From NCBI GenBank assembly GCA_963789535.1, contig CAWBKU010000005.1, forward strand, positions 1,612,001 to 1,676,000: a stretch of DNA of 64,000 bases, written 5' to 3'. This DNA is from CAVXHQ01 sp963789535 (lineage in GTDB: Bacteria > Pseudomonadota > Alphaproteobacteria > Rhodobacterales > Rhodobacteraceae). Shown piece by piece: positions 7,378-16,157 of this stretch. The notes under the pieces are model-generated. The model did no database searches and was not told the DNA's origin. It saw only the letters and a list, made by a program, of their open reading frames with translations. Position 1 is the stretch's first letter. Each line of letters opens with the position of its first letter. Both the position numbers and the translations under genes were made by a program.

Positions 7378-10024
7378 AACTCCGCTCGATCACCCTCACC
7401 AACGTGCGCCGGTTCGCGGGCCAGCGGGCCGTGCTGTCGGGGATCGGCGACGGCCTTACCGTCGTCAGCGAGGCCAACGAGTTCGGCAAGTCGACGTTCT
7501 TCGACGCGCTCCACGCCCTGTTTTTCGAGAAGTTCGGCGCCACGGCGCAGTCGGTGAAATCGTTGCAGCCCTATGCCGGCGGGCAGGTCCGGGTGGCGGC
7601 GGGTATCGAGACCGACGACGGCCTCTTTACGGTGGAAAAGCGCTGGCTGAGCCAGAAGGGCGCCAGCGTCACCGACGCCGCAGGCCGCCTCGTCGCCACC
7701 GACGGCGACGCCGAGGCCTGGATCGGGCGGCTGATCGGCGACAGCCGCGACGGGCCCGCGGGTCTCTTGTGGGTGAAGCAGGGCGCGCCGGGCCTCGAGC
7801 CTGCGGGATCGCGGGGCGGCGACAGGGCCGGGAAGGAACGGCTGACCGAGACGCGGCGGGATTCTGCTGTCCTCGGTCGCCGGCGAGATCGACGCGATGA
7901 CCGGCGGCCAGCGGATGGACCGTGTGCTGCGCCGCTGCCGCGAGGATCTCGGCCGCCCTCACCACGCCGACCGGGCGGCCGTCTGGCGCTTGGAAGGAGG
8001 CGCAGGACCGGGCCGCCGCGCATCAGGCAGAACACGCGCGCCTCGAGGAGCAATGCGCCGCGCTGGCGGTCGCCCTGAGCGACCGTGCCGCCGCGGGCGA
8101 CGAACTCGCTCGCCTCGAGGCGCCCGATGCACGGCAGGTGCGCGCCGCGGATCTGGCGGAGGCCGAGACCGCGCTGCGGGCCGCCGAGGCCTATGGCGCA
8201 CGGGTGTCCCGGGCCGAACAGGCGGCCCGGATCGCCGACCTCGAGCGGGACGAGGCCCGGCGCACGCTCGATGCGCTGGTGGCATCGGAGAGCGCCCTTA
8301 CGCAGGCCAAGGCGGATCGGAGAGAGGCGGGGGAGCGGCTCGATTCGGCCCGCGAAAGGGCGGCATCGGCGGCAACAGAGGCGGAGGCGCGGGAGACCGA
8401 ACTTCTCGCGCTCGCTACCGAGATCACGACGCTGCGCGAAGCCGCCGCTTCGGCAGGGCGACGGGAGACCGCCCGGGCGGCGGGTCTGCGGGCGGCGGAA
8501 CTGGGCAAGCGGCTGGAGAGTGCGGAGATTTATCGGGCCGAGGCCGAGGCCGAGGCAGCCGCCGTTGCGGCCAACCCGGCGACGAAGCCTCGGGTCGCCG
8601 CCGTGGAGGCGGCCGAGGCGACGCGTGCGGCGCTGCGCCGCGACGCTGCCGCCGGGGCGCCGGTGCTGCGGATCGACTATCTCGGCGAGGTGCGCGCCAC
8701 GATGGACGGGCACGCGGTGCCCGGCGGCACCGATATGCCGGTCGCGGTACCGCAGGTGCTCGACCTGCCCGGGGTGGCGCGGATCGCGGTGCAGCCGGGG
8801 GCGGGCTATCGCGCGGCCTCGGGTGAACGCGAGATTGCCGGGGCCGAGCGGGCACTGGCGGCGGCGCTCGCCGCGTGTGGCGTCGAAACGGTGGCGCAGG
8901 CGCGCGATGCCGGGCACGCCCGCGACGAGGGCGAGACGCGGCGCAGGCTCGCGGCGAGCCGGATGGACGCGGTGGCGCCGGAAGGGATCGACCGTCTCCG
9001 GTCCGAGGCGCTTGCCGCGCGGCGCGATGCCGACGGGGCGGGGCGGGGCGCGGTGCCGCCGGATGACCGGACCGTCCGTGACATCGAAGCGGCGCTGGCG
9101 CCCCTGTTGCCGCGGGAGGCCGCGCTGCGGGCGACGCATGCGGCAGCGGCGGAGGCGCGCGCCCGGGCCGAGGCCGCCGTCAGCGGAGCGGCGGCAACGC
9201 TGAGCGCCGCCGAGGACGCCGCGATGCGCGCCGAGGTGCAGGCCGGACCCGAAGGCACACGCGACACGCGGCGCACCGACGCGGCGTCCGCCGCCGCGAT
9301 CGCCCAAAGTGCCGCGACCGCGAGGGCGGCCGACCGCGACGCCCTGATCGCCGATGCGCCCGATCTGATGTCGGCGCAGGCCAACATGACCCGTGCATCG
9401 GCCGCGGCCAGAGCCGCGCAGGAGCGTCGGGCGCAGGTGTCCGAGCGGCGCGCCGAACTGACCGCCACGATTGCCGCGCAGGCCGAGAGCGGCATCGAGG
9501 AGCGTCGCGACGAGACCGCCGGACGCCTCGCCGCGGCGCGCGACCGCGCCGACCGCCTCGGGGCGGAGGTCGCTGCCCTGACCCGGCTGCGCGACGTGCT
9601 CGACGCCACCCGGACCGCAGCGCGCGAGGCCTATTTCGGGCCCGTTCAGGCCGAGCTGACGCCCTTGCTCGCCCTGCTCTACGGTCCGGCAGAGGTGCGG
9701 TTCGACAGCGACACGATGCTGCCCAGCGGCCTCGTGCGCGGCGGTGCGGGCGAGGACATCGACGCGCTGTCGGGTGGCACGCAGGAGCAGATCGCGATCC
9801 TGACCCGCCTCGCCTTTGCCCGCCTGTTCGCCCGGCAGGGCAGGCCGATGCCCGTCATCCTCGACGACGCGCTGGTGCATTCCGACGACGCGCGGATCGT
9901 GCGCATGTTCACCGCCCTGACCCGCGTCGCGATGGCGCAGCAGATCCTCGTCTTCTCGTGCCGCCAGCTCGCGTTTCAGGCACTGGGCGGCACAGGCGCG
10001 ACCATCGAGGTGGAGAGGGTCTAG
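7374..10024 (+). pseudogene. SbcC/YhaN-like SMC-type ATPase, broken by two frameshifts
   Basis: Together the frames encode a YhaN/SbcC-like ATPase of about 880 residues. The first frame (GTG 7374, MKLRSITLTNVRRFAG) holds Walker A SEANEFGKST; the typical glycine before the ANE stretch is glutamate here. It runs to about 7860. The short piece ILLSSVAGEIDAMTGGQRMD continues in the next frame (7861 to about 7935), and from about 7938 the third frame (LTTPTGRPSGAWKEAQ) runs to the end through long alanine/arginine/glutamate coiled coil to LSGGTQEQ, Walker B VILDDAL and FSCRQL. Each shift is explained by one extra base: a T at 7862-7863 and a C in the ccgccctc run near 7933-7937. An IS5 element begins at the base after the TAG stop. 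It may be a real pseudogene or an assembly error. Confidence 0.8.
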
Positions 10025-10439
10025 GCTCCAGACCCATTGATTTCAGAGTGTTGGCGTGATTCAGGTTCCGTAAGGAGACCACATCATGAGCAACCTGTTT
10101 TGGCTGAGCGAGGCGCAGATGGCGCGGCTGCAGCCCTATTTTCCAAAGAGCCATGGCAAGCCCCGTGTCGACGACCGTCGTGTCTTGAGTGGCATGATTT
10201 TCATCAATCGCAATGGGTTGCGCTGGAGCGATGCGCCAAGCGAATATGGCCCACCCAAGACGCTGTACAACCGGTGGAAGAGGTGGAGCGACATGGGGGT
10301 GTTTGCACGGATCATGACGGGGCTGGCCGCTGAGGCCCCGGACAACAGGACAATCTTGATCGACGCGACCTACCTCAAGGCACATCACACGGCCTCCAGC
10401 CTGCGGTTAAAAAAAGGGGGCGTGGCAGGCTGATCGGGC
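10025..10439 (+). mobile_element. IS5-family element, left part, cut by an IS66 end
   Basis: The left terminal repeat begins GGCTCCAGACCCATTG at 10025, directly after the CTAG that contains the preceding stop codon; CTAG is a usual target for IS427-group IS5 elements. The N-terminal half of the transposase follows. At 10440 the sequence switches to GTAAGCG, an IS66-type terminus, so the element is truncated by that insertion. A degenerate IS5-type right end (rc GGCTCAGGAC) is at 12246-12255. Confidence 0.75.
10086..10433 (+). CDS. IS5-family transposase, N-terminal fragment
   Basis: MSNLFWLSEAQMARLQPYFP is a typical IS5-family start, followed by the DUF4096-like DNA-binding region with NRWKRWSDMGVF and the first catalytic aspartate in ILIDATYLKAHH. 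The frame ends at 10433 just after a run of seven A and five G (10409-10420). In this IS group such a run is a programmed frameshift site; shifting back one base gives RGRLIGRKRPV. The C-terminal half with the remaining catalytic residues is missing because an IS66 end starts at 10440. The product must be inactive. Confidence 0.8.
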   Translation: MSNLFWLSEAQMARLQPYFPKSHGKPRVDDRRVLSGMIFINRNGLRWSDAPSEYGPPKTLYNRWKRWSDMGVFARIMTGLAAEAPDNRTILIDATYLKAHHTASSLRLKKGGVAG

Positions 10440-10589
10440 GTAAGCGTCCGGTCTGACCGCTCTACTTGGTTTTGTTCCACGGCAGGAGATCGTCGACGCG
10501 GGTGATCTTGTAGTCTGGGATACGGGCCAGGGTGTCGGCCAGCCATTCCTGCGGGTCGACGCTGTTCAGCTTTGCGGTCTCGATCAGGG
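10440..10589 (-). mobile_element. IS66-family remnant: right end and TnpC C-terminus
   Basis: On the minus strand the frame ending at 10462 reads TLIETAKLNSVDPQEWLADT and then ARIPDYKITRVDDLLPWN, which is the conserved C-terminal domain of IS66 TnpC transposases. The plus-strand GTAAGCGTCCGGTCTGACCG at 10440 is an IS66-like terminus. The homology stops at about 10589, where the IS3 terminal repeat starts. The remaining roughly 2 kb of IS66 is not found on the far side of the IS3 element, so it was deleted. Confidence 0.75.
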
Positions 10590-10675
10590 TAGAGGTGGTT
10601 CCGGCAATCTGAACGGCCGGGATCGGTGGATTTTCCGCGCAACGGCAGCATGTTGCTGCGAGCGAGGAGAAGACC

Positions 10676-10987
10676 ATGGCAAGACGACCACGCCGGAACC
10701 ACAGCCCGGCATTCAAGGCGAAAGTGGCGGTGGCCGCGATCAAGGGCGAGAAGACGCTGATCGAACTGGCGCAGGATTTCGACCTCCATCCCGACCAGAT
10801 CAAGCAGTGGCGTGATCAGCTTCTTGAGGGCGCGACCGGAGTGTTCGGTGTTGGGCCGAAGGCCGAGCCGGAACCCGTGATCGACGTGAAGACCCTGCAT
10901 GCGAAGATCGGAGAGCTGACGCTGGAGAACGATTTTTTGTCCGGCGCGCTCGGAAAGGCGGGGCTGTTGCCGAGCGCAAAAAGATGA
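10676..10987 (+). CDS. IS3-family transposase OrfA
   Basis: OrfA is a 103-residue helix-turn-helix protein of the IS3 family (HTH_Tnp_1 type). It starts MARRPRRNHSPAFKAKVAVA and continues with the helix-turn-helix in LIELAQDFDLHPDQIKQW, then a leucine-zipper-like region KTLHAKIGELTLENDFLSGA. The stop at 10985-10987 overlaps the orfB start (ATGA) beside an A-rich stretch where a -1 frameshift would make the OrfAB transposase. Confidence 0.9.
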   Translation: MARRPRRNHSPAFKAKVAVAAIKGEKTLIELAQDFDLHPDQIKQWRDQLLEGATGVFGVGPKAEPEPVIDVKTLHAKIGELTLENDFLSGALGKAGLLPSAKR

Positions 10988-11855
10988 TCGATCGCACAGC
11001 GAAGCTCAGTGTCGGTCGTCAGGCCAAGGTGCTGGGGATCAGCCGGGGTAGCGTCTACTACAAGCCGCGCCCGGTGTCGGACGCCGATCTGAAGCTGATG
11101 CACCGGATCGACAAACTGCACATGGAATTTCCCTTCGCGGGCAGCCGGATGTTACAGGGCCTGTTGGTCCAGGAAGGGTTCAAGGTCGGGCGGCTGCACG
11201 TTGCCACGCTGATGAAGCGCATGGGCATCGAGGCACTGTATCGAAAGCCGAACACATCGGAACCGGCGCCGGGGCACAAGATCTACCCATATCTGCTCCG
11301 GAAGCTTCCCATCACCCGGCCCAACCAGGTCTGGGCGATGGACATCACCTACATTCCCCCTCTCGGCAGATTGCTGCGCAATCGCCTGCCGGGCAATGGA
11401 TGGCGCGCGGGTTCATCTATCTCGCCGCCGTTCTGGACTGGTTCACCCGGCGCGTCCTGGCATGGCGGGTGTCGATCACGCTGGAAGCCGATTTTTGCAT
11501 AGAAGCTGTGGAGGAGGCGCTGGCTCGGCACGGCACGCCCGAGATCTTCAACACGGATCAGGGCAGCCAGTTCACCTCGACCGACTTTATCAAGGTGCTG
11601 GCCGCGCGCGAGATCAAGATCAGCATGGATGGCAAGGGCGCCTGGCGGGACAACGTCTTCATCGAACGGCTCTGGCGGACGATCAAATACGAGGAGGTCT
11701 ACCTGCGGGCCTACGCCAGCGTCTCTCAAGCCCGAGCGGGGATCGGCCGTAATCTCGGCTTCTACAACAGCCGCCGACCTCATTCATCGCTTGACGGCAA
11801 AACGCCCGATCAGGCCTACTTCAACCAGCCGATGTCCAAAGCGGCGGCGGCGTAA
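10984..11855 (+). pseudogene. IS3-family transposase OrfB, split by a 41-bp insertion
   Basis: The first part (10984 to 11358) encodes the HTH_21 region and the start of the rve integrase core up to WAMDITYIP, which contains the first catalytic aspartate. The second part resumes in another frame at ATG 11400 (MARGFIYLAAVLDWFTRRVL) with the second aspartate in NTDQGSQFTS and the glutamate in NVFIERLWRTIKY, ending near 11855. Intact relatives read YIPMARGF without a gap, so exactly 41 bp (11359-11399) are extra. Because 41 is not a multiple of three, the frame is broken and the element cannot make a full transposase. Confidence 0.85.
11359..11399. repeat. 41-bp palindromic insertion within the IS3 orfB
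   Basis: The segment between codon CCC (11356-11358) and ATG (11400) is not part of the transposase. It contains CGGCAG, ATTGC, a TGC centre, GCAAT and CCTGCCG, which can fold as an interrupted stem-loop. It looks like a short mobile palindrome of MITE or extragenic-palindrome type. No perfect target duplication flanks it. Confidence 0.6.
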
Positions 11856-11917
11856 CCGAGGCGGAAATCCACCTAGAAAACGCCCGGAACCAGTTCAGAC
11901 AAACCGAACCACCTCTA

Positions 11918-12255
11918 TGATGCGCAGTCGCAGGAGTTCGACGGGCGGGACGAACACCGATCTGGACGCCATCACAGATGGCGGAGGGATGCCCGCGGAT
12001 CGGGGCCATGGCGCCGACGCGTCGGGCAACAATGGCCCACGCGATGCAGGCAGGACCGGACCTCCCGCGCGAAGACCGTTCGCTGCGACAAGCGCCGATA
12101 CGGAAGGCGGAACCGGATCGAGATCTCGTTCGGCCGTTCGAAGGACCGGCGCCGTATCGCGACCCGTTGCGACGGTGCGCGAAGACCTTTGCCGCCGCCG
12201 TCGCGCCGGCTGCGACAGCCCTGTTCCGGCATTGACGATCATCGCGTCCTGAGCC
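11918..12255 (+). mobile_element. Degenerate IS5-type transposase 3' remnant
   Basis: This 338-bp stretch has no intact gene. From about 12090 the frame reads CDKRRYGRRNRIEISFGRSK, then DRRRIATRCDG, and after a frame change CAKTFAAAVAPAATALF. This is the conserved end of IS5 transposases (usually RRNRIEIMFGRLKDWRR...KTFLSA). Upstream, MPADRGHGAD resembles the LLADRGYDAD motif. Multiple substitutions and a frame change mark it as old debris. The end GTCCTGAGCC at 12246-12255 looks like an IS5 terminus related to the one at 10025. It is either the other half of that element or a second copy. Confidence 0.55.
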
Positions 12256-12261
12256 CACAGG

Positions 12262-13323
12262 TCAGCCTTCGTCCCCGAACGGGCTTGGCGGGATGGTGCG
12301 CGGCGGCACTAGCATAGGCGGCACCTCGACGATCACCGGCCTGCCGTCACGCGCCTGCAACAGATCGAGGGCGCGCGTCACCAGACCGGTCGAATCCTGA
12401 CGGATCATGTGCACCGGAAATTGCAGGAACGCCGCGAACGGATCATAGTCGTAGCAGCCGACGACGCAGCCGTCGAAGGCCTCGGGCGGCAGGGTCACGA
12501 AATGCGCCAGCACCCCCTCGAGGACGGTGGTCGAATTGATGAACAGCGCGCGCGGCACCCCGCCCAGCCGGTCGAGAAGTGCCGCGGCGGTCGCGCGGGC
12601 CTGCCTCGGCGCATAGCCGCAGGCGTGGATCTGGTCGGGTGCCGGTGCCCTGCCGGTCATCGCCGTCACCTCGGCCTGCCAGCCCGCGATCCGGCGCGAC
12701 GAGGCGAAATCATGCGCCCGCCCGCCGAGGAAATGCGGCGATCCCCGCGGGTCGCCCGCGTCGAGGTGCGCCTCGGACAGGATGGCACGGGTCAGTTGTC
12801 GCGCCCCGCCGAGGTTGTCGCCCACCACCGAGGGCGCGCCCGGGCCGGGCAGGTCGACATAGACGTGACCGACGCCCGCCTCGCGGCACAGCGCCCCCAG
12901 CGCGCCGGGGTCGCTGGCACCCGCGATCACCAGCCCGTCGATGGCATAGGACAAGAGCTGTTCGACGGTGCGACGCTCTTCTTCGGTGTCGCGGCGGGTC
13001 GAGACGACGACCGGACACAGGCCCTTGCGGCGCACCTCCGCCTCGAACGCCTGGCTCATCGCGGAAAAGAACCGGTTGTCGTGGACCGGCAGGATCAGGG
13101 CGATCAGGCCGGACCGGCCGCGCCGCAGGCCGCGGGCCTGCATGTTGGCCGAATAGCTCTCGCGTACCGCGAGGTCGCGGATCCGCTCGGCGGTCTCGGC
13201 GCTTATGCGGCGATCCTCCCACGTGCCGTTCAGGACCGCGCTGACCGTCGAGGGCGACGCGGCCGCAAGGCGCGCGATATCCTTGAGCGTGGGCTTGGCC
13301 CGGGGAGAGGCGGGATGATCCAT
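12262..13323 (-). CDS. LacI-family transcriptional regulator of the rare-sugar operon
   Basis: A 353-residue LacI-type repressor: helix-turn-helix TLKDIARLAAASPSTVSAVL at residues 12-31 with hinge NGTWEDRRISAETAERI, then a periplasmic-binding-protein-like sugar-sensing domain. The ATG at 13321-13323 is chosen because it places the DNA-binding helix near the N-terminus. It is divergent from the CUT2 sugar transport operon starting at 13535, so it probably represses that operon and itself until its sugar or sugar phosphate binds. Its 3' end lies 7 bp from the IS remnants. Confidence 0.9.
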   Translation of the reverse strand: MDHPASPRAKPTLKDIARLAAASPSTVSAVLNGTWEDRRISAETAERIRDLAVRESYSANMQARGLRRGRSGLIALILPVHDNRFFSAMSQAFEAEVRRKGLCPVVVSTRRDTEEERRTVEQLLSYAIDGLVIAGASDPGALGALCREAGVGHVYVDLPGPGAPSVVGDNLGGARQLTRAILSEAHLDAGDPRGSPHFLGGRAHDFASSRRIAGWQAEVTAMTGRAPAPDQIHACGYAPRQARATAAALLDRLGGVPRALFINSTTVLEGVLAHFVTLPPEAFDGCVVGCYDYDPFAAFLQFPVHMIRQDSTGLVTRALDLLQARDGRPVIVEVPPMLVPPRTIPPSPFGDEG

Positions 13324-13534
13324 TCGAAGACGCCGTGCCCAATGTTTTCTCTTGACGCAAGCCCGAAACATTGATCGCATGTGCAATATCGTTTGTGCAA
13401 AGAGTTTCATCGCCGCACCGCAGCACCCGGATGCCCCGAGGAGGGGGTGGGTGAGGGTGGGACGGGGCGGGCCCGGCGCACCGGACGACGTATGACGCAG
13501 GGCCCGTCGGCCCGTGGACATCTGGGAGGATGAC
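13324..13534. promoter_or_regulatory. Divergent promoter region with GTGCAA direct repeats
   Basis: This 211-bp region separates the LacI gene from the binding-protein gene. It contains an AT-richer patch: TTGACG at 13352-13357, and GTGCAA at 13381-13386 and again at 13395-13400, 14 bp apart. AAACATTG (13366-13373) and CAATATCGTTT (13384-13394) form an imperfect dyad around 13379, a plausible LacI operator. A good ribosome site GGGAGGA (13525-13531) precedes ATG 13535. The operator call is inference. Confidence 0.35.
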
Positions 13535-14539
13535 ATGATTTTCGGACGCAGAACGATGTTGAAAGGGGCCGCCAGCGGCCTTGCCGTCACGCTTGCCCTC
13601 GGGACGGGCGCCGTGGCGCAGGAGGCGATCACCATGGGCGTCGTCGTCAAGATCGGCGGCATCCCGTGGTTCAACGCGATGGAGGCCGGAATCCAGGAAC
13701 GGGGGGCCGAACTCGGCATGGAGGTCGAGATGATCGGGCCGACGAGTGCCGACCCCGCCCTTCAGGTCCGCGCCATTGAGGATCTGATCGCGCGCGGCGT
13801 CGACGTGATCGGCGTGGTGCCCAACGACGAGGCCGCTCTCGAGCCGGTGCTGCAAAAGGCGCGCGAGGCGGGGATCATCGTCATCAGCCACGAAGGCCCC
13901 GGCCTCGAGAACGTCGACTGGAACTTCGAGATGGCGAGTGCCACCGGGTTCGGCGAGACGCATGCCGAACTGCTGGCCCAGAAGATGGGCGGCACCGGCG
14001 AATACGCGGTGTTCGTCGGATCGCTGACCGTGCCGCTGCACAATGCCTGGGCCGATGCGGCGATCGCCTATCTCGGCGAAAATTATCCCGACATGACCCT
14101 CGTGGGCGAGCGGTACGGCGTGGCCGAAAACGTCGACGACAGCCGCACCACCGCGCTGGACCTGATGGCGTCCAATCCCGACCTCGGCGGTTTCCTCGCC
14201 TTCGGCTCGCAGGGACCGATCGGGGCCGGGCGCGCCATCGAGGAGCGGCGGGCCATCGGCACCGTCCATGTCCTCGGGCCGTTCTCGCCCGGTCAGGGGC
14301 AATCGCTGGTCGAATCGGGGGCGATCTCGGGCGGGTTCATGTGGAACCCCGCCGAGGCGGGCCGCGTGTTCGTCGAGATGGGCAACATGCTCGCCGGCGG
14401 GACCGAAATCGTCGAAGGGACCGAGATCCGGGGCCTGGGGGCGGTGTCGCCCGATGTGGAAGGGCGCGACATCATCACCGACAACCTGATCCCGATCAAC
14501 TCCGAGACGGTGGGCGAACTGGCGGCCATGGGTCTCTGA
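13535..14539 (+). CDS. Sugar ABC transporter substrate-binding protein (CUT2, RbsB-like)
   Basis: A 334-residue periplasmic sugar-binding protein of the ribose/rhamnose type (Peripla_BP_4). The N-terminus MIFGRRTMLKGAASGLAVTL is a twin-arginine-like signal with probable cleavage after AVA. The mature start AITMGVVVKIGGIPWFNAME, and DLIARGVDVIGVVPND later, are typical. It delivers an unknown sugar to the ATPase and permeases encoded downstream. The start has the ribosome site GGGAGGA 3 bp upstream. A strong stem-loop follows at 14565. Confidence 0.92.
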   Translation: MIFGRRTMLKGAASGLAVTLALGTGAVAQEAITMGVVVKIGGIPWFNAMEAGIQERGAELGMEVEMIGPTSADPALQVRAIEDLIARGVDVIGVVPNDEAALEPVLQKAREAGIIVISHEGPGLENVDWNFEMASATGFGETHAELLAQKMGGTGEYAVFVGSLTVPLHNAWADAAIAYLGENYPDMTLVGERYGVAENVDDSRTTALDLMASNPDLGGFLAFGSQGPIGAGRAIEERRAIGTVHVLGPFSPGQGQSLVESGAISGGFMWNPAEAGRVFVEMGNMLAGGTEIVEGTEIRGLGAVSPDVEGRDIITDNLIPINSETVGELAAMGL

Positions 14540-14564
14540 CCCCGGCGGCATCCGCACCACCACG

Positions 14565-14597
14565 GGCCGCGCGCTTGCTCTCCCTGGGCGCGCGGCC
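14565..14597 (+). terminator. Intercistronic stem-loop after the binding-protein gene
   Basis: GGCCGCGCGC (14565-14574) and GCGCGCGGCC (14588-14597) form a perfect 10-bp stem with a 13-nt loop, in the 91-bp gap between binding protein and ATPase. No T run follows. It is best read as an mRNA-stabilising or attenuating hairpin that keeps the binding protein in excess. Confidence 0.6.
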
Positions 14598-14630
14598 TCC
14601 CCTTTCCATCTGTCCCGGGATCCTGACCGC

Positions 14631-16157
14631 ATGACACCTGCGCCCGGCGGCGCACAGGCTGCGCCTGCCGCCATTTCCCTGTCGCAGATATCCAAGGTGT
14701 TCGGCGGCGTCCGGGCCCTGGACGACGTCGCGTTCGAGGTGGCGGCGGGCGAGGTGCATTGCCTCGCGGGCGAGAACGGCTGCGGCAAATCCACCCTCAT
14801 CAAGATCGTCACCGGCGTCTATCAGCCAGAGGCAGGCGCACGGATCGCCTATTTCGGGGCCGGGCAGGGCAGGGTCACGCCAGAGGCCGCGCGCCGCGCC
14901 GGGATCGCGGTGATCTGGCAGGATCTCGCGCTGTTTCCCGAGATGACGGTGGCCGAGAACATCGCCTTCGAGACGATGCTGGGCAGCGTTCCGCGGCTGG
15001 TGCGCCACGGCGCGCTGCACCGCACCGCGCGCGCCGCCCTCGACCGTCTGGGCGTCGACCTGCCGATCGAGGCGCGCCTGCGGACCCTGCCGATCGCCGC
15101 GCGCCAACTGGTCGCGATCGCCCGCGCGCTGGCGCACGAGGCACGCGTGATCTTCATGGACGAGCCTACGGCTTCGCTGACCCAGGCCGAGACCGACCGC
15201 CTGCTGGGTATCGTGCGCGGTCTGTCGGCGCGCGGCGTGGCGGTGGTGTTCGTCAGCCACCGCCTTGCCGAGGTCCTCGAGATTGCGAGCCGGGTCACGG
15301 TGATCCGCGACGGCCGCCTCGTCGGCGTCTATCCGACGGCCGGCATGACGCAATCGCGGCTGACCGAACTGATGACGGGACAGAACTTCGACGCCTCGGT
15401 GTCAGCGCAGGACCGTTCGGGTGCGGCACCGGTCCTCGAGGTGCGCGGCCTGACGCGGCGCGGCGAATACAGCGACATCGACCTGATCGTCCGCCGCGGC
15501 GAGGTCGTCGGCCTGACCGGCCTGATCGGGGCGGGGCGGACGGAACTGGGGCACACGCTGTTCGGCATGACGCGCGCAGACGCCGGCGAGATCCGCCTGC
15601 ACGGCGACCCGGTGCAGTTCACCTCGAACCGCGCGGCGATCGCGGCGGGCGTCGCCTATGTGAGCGAGGACCGCCTGTCGCTGGGCCTGATCCAGCCGCA
15701 GAGCATTGCCGACAACATCGTGATGCCGGTCCTGCGGCGGATCACCGGCCCGTCGGGCCTGCTGTCGCGGCGGCGGCGGGACGCTCTGGTGGCGCGGTGG
15801 CTGCAAGACCTCGCGGTCAAGGTCGGCACGCCCGCCGACGCGGTCTCGACGCTGTCGGGCGGCAACCAGCAGCGCGTGGTGCTGTCGAAATGGCTCGCGA
15901 CCGAGCCGAAACTGCTGATCCTCGACGCGCCGACCGTCGGCGTGGACGTCGGCGCGCGGGCGGGCATCTTTCGCATCGTGCGGGCGCTGGCGGAAGAGGG
16001 GCTGGCGATCCTGATGATCTCGGACGAGGTGCCCGAGGTCTGGTTCAACGCCGACCGGGTGCTGCACATGGCGGACGGACGCATCGCGGGCGACTACGAT
16101 CCGCGCGGCGTGGCCCTCGCCGACCTCGAGGCCGCGGTCTATGGGCGCGCGTCATGA
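14631..16157 (+). CDS. Sugar ABC transporter ATP-binding protein (CUT2, RbsA-like)
   Basis: A 508-residue double ATPase of the RbsA/MglA type. The first half has Walker A GENGCGKST near residue 50, a degenerate signature (TLPIAARQLVAIARAL) and Walker B VIFMDEPTASL. The second half has the degenerate Walker A GLIGAGRTE, a normal signature LSGGNQQRVVLSKWL and LLILDAPTVGVD. This asymmetry is normal for CUT2 ATPases. Its TGA overlaps the first permease start (ATGA at 16154). Confidence 0.93.
   Translation: MTPAPGGAQAAPAAISLSQISKVFGGVRALDDVAFEVAAGEVHCLAGENGCGKSTLIKIVTGVYQPEAGARIAYFGAGQGRVTPEAARRAGIAVIWQDLALFPEMTVAENIAFETMLGSVPRLVRHGALHRTARAALDRLGVDLPIEARLRTLPIAARQLVAIARALAHEARVIFMDEPTASLTQAETDRLLGIVRGLSARGVAVVFVSHRLAEVLEIASRVTVIRDGRLVGVYPTAGMTQSRLTELMTGQNFDASVSAQDRSGAAPVLEVRGLTRRGEYSDIDLIVRRGEVVGLTGLIGAGRTELGHTLFGMTRADAGEIRLHGDPVQFTSNRAAIAAGVAYVSEDRLSLGLIQPQSIADNIVMPVLRRITGPSGLLSRRRRDALVARWLQDLAVKVGTPADAVSTLSGGNQQRVVLSKWLATEPKLLILDAPTVGVDVGARAGIFRIVRALAEEGLAILMISDEVPEVWFNADRVLHMADGRIAGDYDPRGVALADLEAAVYGRAS

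Larger units (their letters stand above)
10590..11917 (+). mobile_element. IS3-family insertion sequence with orfA and a disrupted orfB
   Basis: The element is bounded by inverted repeats: TAGAGGTGGTTC at 10590 and its reverse complement ending at 11917; both ends then share TGAAC and GGTGGATTT(T)CCGC. The length of about 1.33 kb fits an IS3 element plus a 41-bp extra segment. It carries overlapping orfA and orfB, with ATGA at 10984 preceded by an A run. No clear 3-4 bp target duplication is visible, which agrees with a deletion on the right side. Confidence 0.8.

Noticed and set aside
7571..9880. 769-codon minus-strand frame opposite the SMC-like ATPase
   Set aside because: Antisense of the alanine/arginine-rich coiled coil; no motif.
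11978..12235. 85-codon plus-strand ORF after the IS3 element
   Set aside because: The same bases in other frames show decayed IS5 transposase motifs.
10025..12255. Idea of a genomic island or prophage with integrase
   Set aside because: Only IS transposases are found; no integrase, tRNA attachment site or phage structural genes.
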